Shown here piece by piece: positions 1-5,794 of a stretch of DNA of 5,805 nt. The notes under the pieces are model-generated. The model was not told the origin of the DNA and searched no databases. It worked only from the letters and a program-made list of their open reading frames with translations. Origin of the DNA: Candidatus Aenigmarchaeota archaeon ex4484_52 (GTDB taxonomy: Archaea > EX4484-52); NCBI GenBank assembly GCA_002254415.1, contig NJDR01000039.1:1-5805 (forward strand), given 5' to 3'. Position 1 is the stretch's first letter. Each line of letters starts with the position of its first letter. Position numbers and translations under genes: made by a program.

Positions 1-2159
1 TAGTTAATTTGGGAATAAGAGAAGGAGATGCAATAGAATTGCAGGGCCAAAAAGCAAGTTGTGCAATTGCTGTGCGTGCTTATCCTTCTGATTCTAATTT
101 AGATATAGTAAGAATTGACGGAATTACAAGAAAAAACATTGGTGCAACTGTTGGAGATAAAATAACAATAACTCCTATAAAAAATATCACAGAAGCTGAT
201 TTTGTTAAATTAAAACCATTAAATAAAAATATTGTCTTTGAAATACCTAAAAATGAATTATATCATTTATTTAATGGAAGAATAATTAAAAAAGGGGATA
301 TTATATGTCCTGTAAGTCCAAAACAACAGGATTTAATAGAAGCAATAGAACAATTAATTGGTGTTGAATTAGCAGAATTTATTTCTGTTGGATTCCAGAA
401 TATTCATTTTGTTGTTTTCGATATAAAGCCAAGTGAAAAATATTTGAGAATTACAAAAAATACAAATATTGCAATAGCACAAGGTGTATTTAAAAAAAAA
501 TATAAAACAGATATTTTTTCTTATGAAGATGTTGGCGGTTTAAAAAATGAAATAAAAAAAATAAGAGAAATTATTGATATTCCTGTAAATCACCCAGAAA
601 TATTTAACAGATTAGGTATTAGTCCTCCAAAAGGAATTTTGCTTTACGGTGCCCCAGGATGCGGCAAGACATTGATTGCAAAAGCAGTTGCAAATGAGTC
701 AAGATGTAATTTTATTATGATAAATGGCCCGGAAATTACTTCAAAATGGATTGGAGATAGTGAAAAAAGAATAAGACAAATATTTAAGGAAGCACAAAGC
801 AATGCACCGTGCATTATTTTTATAGATGAAATAGATGCAATCACTCCAAAAAGAGATGATGTTTATAATGAAGTAGATAAAAGACTAGTTGCACAATTCC
901 TATCCTGTATGGATGGACTGAATACAAGAAATGATGTAATTGTGATGGCAGCAACAAACAGACCAGATTCTTTGGATAGTGCATTGAGGCGCCCGGGAAG
1001 ATTCGACCGGGAAATAGAGATATCGCCACCAAATACAAATGCAAGATGTGAAATATTAAAAATTCATTCAAGATATATGCCTTTGGACAAAAATGTTGAT
1101 TTTAAAAAAATAAGCCAGAAAACATATGGCTATGTCGGAGCAGATCTTGAAGCATTATGCAAAGAGGCTGCATTAATTGCATTGAGAAGATTATTGCCAA
1201 AACTTGATTTAAAAAATGAAGAATTGACAAAAAAAGAATTGGAAAAAATATTTGTTTCAAATGATGATTTCAAAACAGCAATGCAGTTTGTTGAACCATC
1301 TGCATTGCGCGAAGTAATGATAGAAATACCAAAGACAACATGGAATGATGTTGGAGGTTTAGAAGATATAAAACAAAAATTAAAAGAAGTAATAGAATGG
1401 CCTATTTTACACCCAGAAAGATTTAAAAAAATGGGAATTAAACCATCCCATGGAGTGCTTTTATATGGACTCCCTGGTGTTGGAAAAACATTGCTTGTAA
1501 AAGCAGTTGCAAACCAGACACAGGCAAATTTTATTTCTATTAAAGCAAGTGATTTATTGAGCAAATGGGTTGGTGAAGGCGAAAAATACATAAAAGAATT
1601 ATTCAAAAGAGCAAGGCAGGTTGCTCCATGCATTATTTTTATAGATGAAATAGATGCTATTGCAAGAAAAAGAGGAAGCAATATTGAATATACAGATAGT
1701 TTAATTACGCAATTTTTAACAGAAATAGACGGGCTTGAAGGACTAAAAGGTGTAATACTTGTGGCAGCAACAAATCGCCCTGATTTAGTTGATTCTGCAT
1801 TTATGCGCAATGGAAGATTTGACAGGCATATTTATGTTCCTGTGCCAGATGCAGCAGCAAGAAAAAAAATATTTGATATTTATACAAAAAAAATGCCGCT
1901 TGATAAAGGAATTGATGTTGGTGATTTAATTGAAAAAACAAAAAACTTTGTTGGAGCAGATATTGAAAATTTGTGCAGAGAAACAGCTTTAAAGGTATTG
2001 AGAGAGAATTTATCAGCCAAAACAATTATGCAAAATGATTTTATAAAAACACTTGAAAAATTCAAATCATCTATTACAGAAAAAGACATAAAAGAATTTG
2101 AGCAAATAATTAAAAAAACAAAAGCACTACAAATACCTAACTTAAATTATTTTGGATAA
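1..2159 (+). CDS. cdc48: CDC48/VAT-family double AAA+ ATPase (5' end cut by window)
   Basis: Hexameric cytosolic AAA+ unfoldase of the CDC48/p97/VAT family, which in archaea unfolds proteins for degradation or remodelling. The reading frame is open to the left edge (…V-N-L-G-I-R-E-G-D), and the usual CDC48 N-domain begins roughly 20-30 residues earlier. The TTG at position 9 is therefore probably an internal Leu codon and the true start lies outside. Numbering from that TTG as 1: the N-domain (double-psi barrel plus second subdomain) spans about 1-165. D1 has Walker A GAPGCGKT (214-221), pore loop KWIG (246-249), Walker B with D273/E274, sensor N317 and arginine fingers R331/R334. The D1-D2 linker EPSALREVMIEIPKTTW is typical of the family. 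D2 has Walker A GLPGVGKT (487-494), pore loop KWVG (519-522), Walker B with D546/E547, sensor N589 and fingers R603/R606. Both ATPase sites look intact. The protein ends in Y-F-G, which resembles a proteasome-docking HbYX tail. The family assignment is near certain; substrates are unknown. Confidence 0.96.
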   Translation, partial: VNLGIREGDAIELQGQKASCAIAVRAYPSDSNLDIVRIDGITRKNIGATVGDKITITPIKNITEADFVKLKPLNKNIVFEIPKNELYHLFNGRIIKKGDIICPVSPKQQDLIEAIEQLIGVELAEFISVGFQNIHFVVFDIKPSEKYLRITKNTNIAIAQGVFKKKYKTDIFSYEDVGGLKNEIKKIREIIDIPVNHPEIFNRLGISPPKGILLYGAPGCGKTLIAKAVANESRCNFIMINGPEITSKWIGDSEKRIRQIFKEAQSNAPCIIFIDEIDAITPKRDDVYNEVDKRLVAQFLSCMDGLNTRNDVIVMAATNRPDSLDSALRRPGRFDREIEISPPNTNARCEILKIHSRYMPLDKNVDFKKISQKTYGYVGADLEALCKEAALIALRRLLPKLDLKNEELTKKELEKIFVSNDDFKTAMQFVEPSALREVMIEIPKTTWNDVGGLEDIKQKLKEVIEWPILHPERFKKMGIKPSHGVLLYGLPGVGKTLLVKAVANQTQANFISIKASDLLSKWVGEGEKYIKELFKRARQVAPCIIFIDEIDAIARKRGSNIEYTDSLITQFLTEIDGLEGLKGVILVAATNRPDLVDSAFMRNGRFDRHIYVPVPDAAARKKIFDIYTKKMPLDKGIDVGDLIEKTKNFVGADIENLCRETALKVLRENLSAKTIMQNDFIKTLEKFKSSITEKDIKEFEQIIKKTKALQIPNLNYFG

Positions 2160-2163
2160 TTAA

Positions 2164-2173
2164 ACTTAAAAAA
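2164..2173 (+). promoter_or_regulatory. Possible TATA box for the eL14 gene
   Basis: The motif ACTTAAAAAA lies in the 59-base gap after the CDC48 gene, about 50 bases before the eL14 start. An archaeal TATA box sits about 25 bases before the transcription start, so initiation would fall near 2193-2200 and leave a short leader carrying the GGGTGAT ribosome-binding site. The background is very AT-rich, so the motif alone is weak evidence, and read-through from the upstream gene is equally possible. Confidence 0.3.
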
Positions 2174-2207
2174 GTATTATTGATTTAATTAAAGTAAAAA
2201 TCATATT

Positions 2208-2214
2208 GGGTGAT
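2208..2214 (+). promoter_or_regulatory. Ribosome binding site GGGTGAT that fixes the eL14 start
   Basis: GGGTGAT matches the archaeal anti-Shine-Dalgarno pairing sequence (GGTGAT). It ends 4 bases before the ATG at 2219. The alternative GTG codon at 2210 lies inside this motif, so it is very unlikely to be the start. This is the clearest Shine-Dalgarno in the window; the mscS and CBS genes lack one. Confidence 0.7.
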
Positions 2215-2218
2215 AATA

Positions 2219-2461
2219 ATGACAAAAGAAAAAAAAATAATTGAAACCGGAAAAAAATGTGTAAGAGTTGCAGGTAGATTCGCAGGAAAACAAGGCAAAA
2301 TTACAAAAATACTGGATAAAAATTTTGTTGAAGTAACTTATAAGACAACAAAAGGGGAAAAAGCAAAAAGAACAAATATTGATCATATTATTGTTTTAAA
2401 TATAAAGGAAAAACCAGAAGAGAAAACAATAAAAGAAAAACCTGTAAGCAAAAAATCATAA
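2219..2461 (+). CDS. rpl14e: Ribosomal protein eL14 (L14e), KOW-like
   Basis: An 80-residue basic protein. Residues 9-60 follow the archaeal/eukaryotic L14e pattern: ETGKKCVRVAGRFAGKQGKI corresponds to the family's EVGR-CVK-AGR-AGKK segment, then ILDKNFVEV (family: IIDDNFVLV), then a KAKRTNIDHI block matching the family's KRRRVNIKHL. The first part is a KOW-type SH3-like barrel. The last 20 residues (NIKEKPEEK…VSKKS) are a Lys/Glu-rich tail likely to be disordered, so the protein is near the short end for the family. It would be a component of the large ribosomal subunit. The ATG at 2219 is chosen over the in-frame GTG at 2210 because the Shine-Dalgarno covers the GTG. It lies 59 bases after the CDC48 gene and 76 before mscS, so co-transcription is possible but not shown. 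A different KOW protein cannot be excluded, but the spacing of the conserved blocks favours eL14. Confidence 0.8.
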   Translation: MTKEKKIIETGKKCVRVAGRFAGKQGKITKILDKNFVEVTYKTTKGEKAKRTNIDHIIVLNIKEKPEEKTIKEKPVSKKS

Positions 2462-2478
2462 AAGTTTTCAAAAATAAA

Positions 2479-2494
2479 TTGCAAGAATTTGCAA
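2479..2494 (+). other. Small hairpin between eL14 and mscS genes
   Basis: TTGCAA (2479-2484) and TTGCAA (2489-2494) form a perfect 6-bp stem around the tetraloop GAAT, 18 bases after the eL14 stop codon. No T-run follows directly, so it is not a classic intrinsic terminator. It could stabilise or process the transcript end, or be chance in AT-rich sequence. Confidence 0.25.
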
Positions 2495-2537
2495 AGAGAA
2501 TTAAGTATTTGAAATTTTATTAATATTAAGTAAATAT

Positions 2538-3587
2538 ATGATAAGCGATATTTTGAATTTATTTGGAAAAAATCCTGTTTTTGATGCACTTTTTATTGTT
2601 TTTTCTTTTTGCTTAATTGGCATTATTGTAGATTTTTTATTTATCAAATTTCTTTTTAAAATTACAGCCAAAACAAAAACAGATATTGATGATGAAATAA
2701 TTTCAATTCTTAAAAAACCAGTCTTTATATCTTTTATTTTAATTGGTTTGTTTTTTGCTTTCAAAACATTGAATTTGTCAGAGGGGATTTTTAAACTTAT
2801 TTCTAATCTTCTGGCAACACTTGGACTTTTATTATGGACCAAAATATTATTTAAACTTTCAAAATTTTTTCTCAATGTTGTATTTCCAAAATTAACCAAA
2901 AAAACAAAAATAAAGATAGGCAATGAAATTTTTCCTTTGGTAAAAAATATTGTAAATCTATTAATTGTCTTTATATTTATTTATTTTCTTTTTTCAATAT
3001 GGAATATTGATATAACCCCTTTGCTTGCAGCAGGAGGTATTACTGGCTTTGCAGTTGCATTTGCATCCAAAGATACAATTAGCCATATTTTTAGCGGATT
3101 ATCTGTTTATGCGGACAAACCATTTAAAGTAGGTGATAGAATAAAATTAGATGGCGGAGAATTAGGTGATGTAGTTGAAATTGGATTGCGTTCAACTCGT
3201 ATAAAGACCCCTGACGAGACAATGATTAATATTCCAAATAACATAATTGCTAATTCAAAAATAATAAATTACAACCAGCCAAAATCAAACATTAAAGTAA
3301 AAATAAATATTGGCGTTGAATATGGAACAGACATTGATTTAGTAAAAAAAACATTAATTAATTGTGCAAAAAAAATAAATATTATACTCTCAAAACCAGA
3401 GCCATGTGCTTTTTTTGTAAATCACGGAGATTCGAGTTTGGATTTTCTTCTTGTTGCATGGGTGGAAAATCCATTTAAGCAATTTTTGGCAAAGGACAAA
3501 TTAAATACAGAAATAAACAAGGAATTCAAAAAAGCAGGCATTAATATTCCATTTCCGACAAGAACGATTTATTATGATAAAAATTAA
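2538..3587 (+). CDS. mscS: MscS-family small-conductance mechanosensitive channel
   Basis: A 349-residue membrane channel that opens under membrane tension and releases solutes during hypo-osmotic shock. Likely membrane segments are at about 14-40, 60-78, 84-112, 130-153 and 158-187. The last is the pore-lining helix, with the small-residue pattern AAGGITGFAVAFASKDT (164-180) of MscS TM3. It is followed by the beta-domain signature: ADKPFKVGDRI (192-202), then the conserved GDVVEIGLRSTRI block and IPNNIIANSKIINY. The C-terminal alpha/beta vestibule domain runs to the end. Before the second membrane segment, the stretch DIDDEIISILKKP (49-61) is an acidic cytoplasmic loop common in longer MscS relatives. 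With about five membrane segments and 349 residues it resembles the larger archaeal MscMJ-type channels more than the three-helix, 286-residue E. coli MscS. The start is the ATG at 2538; no Shine-Dalgarno precedes it, so it may be leaderless or translated by coupling. It converges on the minus-strand lipoprotein gene with 22 bases between stops. Confidence 0.95.
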   Translation: MISDILNLFGKNPVFDALFIVFSFCLIGIIVDFLFIKFLFKITAKTKTDIDDEIISILKKPVFISFILIGLFFAFKTLNLSEGIFKLISNLLATLGLLLWTKILFKLSKFFLNVVFPKLTKKTKIKIGNEIFPLVKNIVNLLIVFIFIYFLFSIWNIDITPLLAAGGITGFAVAFASKDTISHIFSGLSVYADKPFKVGDRIKLDGGELGDVVEIGLRSTRIKTPDETMINIPNNIIANSKIINYNQPKSNIKVKINIGVEYGTDIDLVKKTLINCAKKINIILSKPEPCAFFVNHGDSSLDFLLVAWVENPFKQFLAKDKLNTEINKEFKKAGINIPFPTRTIYYDKN

Positions 3588-3609
3588 TAGAGAATAATTC
3601 CACCAATAT

Positions 3610-4380
3610 TTAATCTTGATTTTGTAAAGTAATTATTTCTTTTGAAATTTCCAAACTTCCAGCATTTTTTGAATCTATTGTTATATCTATTCTTAAATTG
3701 CCCCAATGTTTTGGAGTTAAATTCCAAATAATTTCTTTCTCTTCCCCTGGTTTTATTTTTCCTACTTCTTTCGTAGTTCCGCTCATCTTGGAAATTGGAG
3801 AAATAGAGTCAAAATAAAAATGAGTATCTAACATACAAATCACATCCTTGATTATTTTTTTATTATCTGTGTTTTTTATTTTTACTTTTAATAAAAAGCT
3901 TTTTCCTTGTATTATTTTTTTAGGAAAACTAATATTTAAAACAAATACTGAACTAATGTCAATTGATTTTTCTAATATAATTTTATTAGAAGAATCTTTA
4001 TTATCTAATTGATATATTCTCAATAAATATTTTGCCGAGCTAAAATCAGAGGGAATTTTTAAATCAATATTTACTATTTTTCCATTTGGAGGGATTTTTA
4101 AATTATTTTTCCAAGTTCCTGTAAACGGACTCCAGCTTCCGCCAATAGGTGGATGAGGTGGCCATATTGTAAGAGCAAAAGTGTGTATCTTCTTTGTTCT
4201 GTTTGTTGGATTTGGAATACCAATTTTAAATGTCGCAATTTCTCCAGCTTGAAGATTTGAATATCCAATTAAAGAATAATTATCAATTGTTTTGTTTAAA
4301 ATAAGCCCCTCTGGTTGTTCTTTATCAATACAACCACTAATCAAAATAATTCCAATTAATAAACAACAAAACAACCGCAT
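3610..4380 (-). CDS. Predicted secreted lipoprotein with beta-sandwich domains, function unknown
   Basis: A 256-residue protein with a short signal peptide: R2, a hydrophobic core (3-14) and a lipobox ISGC with Cys17 as the predicted lipidated residue, so the mature protein is probably anchored on the outer face of the cell membrane. Two beta-rich regions follow. Residues 38-125 include a Trp/Pro/Gly-rich loop at 73-90 (WPPHPP, then GSWSPFTGTW). Residues 145-252 resemble a CARDB/NEW3-type Ig-like fold, with alternating hydrophobic strands, K-I-K-N-T-D-N-K and G-K-I-K-P-G-E-E-K-E turns typical of such repeats. Five N-glycosylation sequons (N29, N34, N60, N149, N220) fit surface exposure. The start is the ATG at 4380; an in-frame TTG two codons upstream lacks a ribosome-binding site. 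The ATG lies 8 bases after the CBS gene's stop, so the two are almost certainly one transcript. I recognise no enzyme motif; a cell-surface binding or adhesion role is only inference. Confidence 0.8.
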   Translation of the reverse strand: MRLFCCLLIGIILISGCIDKEQPEGLILNKTIDNYSLIGYSNLQAGEIATFKIGIPNPTNRTKKIHTFALTIWPPHPPIGGSWSPFTGTWKNNLKIPPNGKIVNIDLKIPSDFSSAKYLLRIYQLDNKDSSNKIILEKSIDISSVFVLNISFPKKIIQGKSFLLKVKIKNTDNKKIIKDVICMLDTHFYFDSISPISKMSGTTKEVGKIKPGEEKEIIWNLTPKHWGNLRIDITIDSKNAGSLEISKEIITLQNQD

Positions 4381-4388
4381 ATGCAATA

Positions 4389-5507
4389 TTATTTCTCTTT
4401 GTTTTTTTCAATAAGTTCATCTAATTTTCTTATTGCATTTGAAAAGCATATTTTGAAATCAAAATCAGAATCTGTTGCTATTATTACATCTTTTTTTGAA
4501 TTAAGATGCATTTTTATATGATTTTGTTTATTCTTGAATTGTGCATGGATAAATATCACTGCATCATTATCCAAATAATTCCTGTATTTCTTGTTTATTT
4601 TTAATATTTTTGTTTCAATAAATTTTTTGTCAATTTCATTTTGATTAATATTAGACAGGGATAAAACATATTTGAGTGATTGATTTTTATTTTTTAATTT
4701 TGCAATATATTCAAATACATCTGAGATTGTTGCAAGGCCAATAATTTTATTGTTTTGCTGGTTTTCAATTACAATTGATGAAATACTCTCATTTAAAAAA
4801 ATATCAATTGCCTGCTTTATTTTGTCATTTGATTTTAATGTAATTATAGGGGCTGTTGCAATTTCAAAAATTGGAGTAGATAATGAATGCAATTTTTCAT
4901 CAACTATTTGTCCTCGCGATATTCTGTCAGAGGGATAAATAATTTTTGTAATAATATCATGCATAGCAGCAATTGCACAAATTTCCATTTTATCGTCTTT
5001 TATCAAAACCCTGCTAATGTTGTTTTCTCTCATTAAATTCATAACAGTGCTTATTGGTGTTTTTTCATCTACACTTATTATATTTTTTGTCATAATTGTG
5101 CCTAATTCCTCATTTGCAACAAAAGTATGTTTTAATTTTTTCAAAAACAAGTCATTGCTTATTTGCCCAATAATTTTATTATTTTTTGCAACAGGTAAAA
5201 AACGCATTTTTGATTGAAGCATTGCCATTGCTATATTAATTGCATTTTCATCAATATCTACAATTGGTGTATTTATTACAATATTAGAAACATTGTGGTG
5301 CTTTGGATCAAAGCGTGAGCGAATAATTGAACGCTCTGTAATCACACCTCTGTATTTGTCTTTTTCAAAAACAAAGCACACTTCTGCTTTATTTCTGAAT
5401 TTTTTTAGAGCATCTGCAATTGATGTAGAAATTGTTATTTTTTCATAATTATTGCTCATTACATCTTTTGCTTTTAGATCTTGTATTTTTATTAATTCTT
5501 CATTCAT
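4389..5507 (-). CDS. Four-CBS-domain protein with C-terminal HPF/RaiA-like domain
   Basis: A 372-residue soluble protein. CBS motifs lie at about 12-66 (starts KAKDVMSNNYEKI), 72-125 (VSNIVINTPIVDI; ends KIIGQISNDL), 134-190 (LGTIMTKNIISV; R166-V-L-I) and 211-270 (TPIFEIATAPIITL; ends KIIGLATISDV), forming two Bateman modules. Such modules commonly bind AMP, ADP, ATP or S-adenosylmethionine. Residues 293-370 look like the S30AE fold of HPF/RaiA/YfiA ribosome hibernation factors: helix KILKINKKYRNYL, strand AVIFIHAQFKN, strand IKMHLNSK, strand DVIIATDSDFD, helix AIRKLDELIEKNKEK. The D-x-D followed by A-I-x-x-L-x-x-x-I-x-x-x-K pattern closely follows HPF. The likely role is ligand-regulated ribosome silencing, but this is inferred from domain pattern only. 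The start is the ATG at 5507; no Shine-Dalgarno is seen, and a TATA-like element about 23 bases upstream suggests a leaderless mRNA. It is the first gene of a unit with the lipoprotein gene. The CBS call is firm and the HPF-like call moderate. Confidence 0.9.
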   Translation of the reverse strand: MNEELIKIQDLKAKDVMSNNYEKITISTSIADALKKFRNKAEVCFVFEKDKYRGVITERSIIRSRFDPKHHNVSNIVINTPIVDIDENAINIAMAMLQSKMRFLPVAKNNKIIGQISNDLFLKKLKHTFVANEELGTIMTKNIISVDEKTPISTVMNLMRENNISRVLIKDDKMEICAIAAMHDIITKIIYPSDRISRGQIVDEKLHSLSTPIFEIATAPIITLKSNDKIKQAIDIFLNESISSIVIENQQNNKIIGLATISDVFEYIAKLKNKNQSLKYVLSLSNINQNEIDKKFIETKILKINKKYRNYLDNDAVIFIHAQFKNKQNHIKMHLNSKKDVIIATDSDFDFKICFSNAIRKLDELIEKNKEK

Positions 5508-5523
5508 TATGATATAATAAAAG

Positions 5524-5536
5524 AAAATATTAAAAA
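5524..5536 (-). promoter_or_regulatory. Possible TATA box for the CBS-HPF gene (leaderless)
   Basis: On the minus strand TTTTTAATATTTT is centred about 23 bases upstream of the ATG at 5507. With the usual archaeal TATA-to-start distance, transcription would begin at or next to the start codon. This fits the absence of any Shine-Dalgarno there. The AT-rich background makes the motif weak alone. Confidence 0.3.
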
Positions 5537-5583
5537 TGAATTATTTATTGAATAGGGAAGCAAAAGTTAAATAAATATATAGC

Positions 5584-5608
5584 ACAACATATATATAATA
5601 TAAGTTGT
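5584..5608. repeat. 25-base imperfect dyad in the right-hand intergenic region
   Basis: ACAAC (5584-5588) and GTTGT (5604-5608) are inverted copies, and inside them TATAT (5590-5594) faces ATATA (5598-5602). Only one A-A mismatch per turn and a 3-base centre interrupt the symmetry. It lies between the CBS-HPF promoter and the candidate RNA, over a TATA-like core, so it is placed like an operator or a promoter element. It could also be a weak hairpin. Confidence 0.35.
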
Positions 5609-5612
5609 AATA

Positions 5613-5620
5613 CTTTTATA
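5613..5620 (+). promoter_or_regulatory. Possible TATA box for the right-hand candidate RNA
   Basis: CTTTTATA matches the archaeal TATA pattern (pyrimidine, then T-rich, ending TATA). Initiation would be expected near 5640-5646, at the base of the 10-bp hairpin. The TATA-like core at 5590-5602 is an alternative, which would place the start near 5622-5628 and include the upstream GAGATAT arm. Confidence 0.35.
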
Positions 5621-5627
5621 TGAGCAA

Positions 5628-5794
5628 GAGATATGTGTTCTGCTAATATCTCCAACAACATACTTGCAATACTTTTGTGGTTGGAGATAAATTAGTGGAT
5701 GTGGTGCATCCAGAAGATGCCCTGATATTAAAATATCTGATTAGTTATGGATAACTAAACACACTCACAATGAAAAATTATTTTACAATGTGTT
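5628..5794 (+). ncRNA. Candidate structured RNA or leader, unrecognised class
   Basis: This stretch is unusually self-complementary and by eye less AT-rich than its surroundings. Stems in order: GAGATAT/ATATCTC (5628-5634 with 5646-5652); TATCTCCAAC/GTTGGAGATA (5647-5656 with 5680-5689, perfect 10 bp, 23-base loop); TGGATG/CATCCA (5696-5701 with 5707-5712) or the overlapping GCATC/GATGC (5706-5710 with 5716-5720); GATATT/AATATC (5724-5729 with 5732-5737); TTAGTTAT/ATAACTAA (5741-5748 with 5751-5758); and AACACA/TGTGTT (5758-5763 with 5789-5794). Some are mutually exclusive. TATA-like elements lie upstream on the plus strand. I see no match to tRNA, 5S, SRP, RNase P or C/D box RNA. The strand is uncertain because hairpins read both ways, and the element may continue past the window or be the leader of a gene to the right. 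Confidence 0.4.

Noticed and set aside
9..11. TTG as the start of the CDC48 gene
   Set aside because: The frame is open upstream to the window edge, and the residues before it (V-N-L-G) fit the conserved N-domain, so the true start is outside the window.
1130..1810. Long 226-codon minus-strand open frame
   Set aside because: It lies wholly antisense to the CDC48 D1/D2 region, whose motifs are intact; its translation shows no recognisable domain and mirrors the Walker segments.
2501..2923. 140-codon minus-strand open frame
   Set aside because: It overlaps the 5' half of the well-supported mscS gene and has a low-complexity Lys/Ile/Asn composition expected from antisense reading of AT-rich membrane codons.
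3579..3583. T5 run on the minus strand after the lipoprotein gene as a terminator
   Set aside because: A five-base T-run is not distinctive at this AT content and it lies inside the end of mscS; no hairpin accompanies it.
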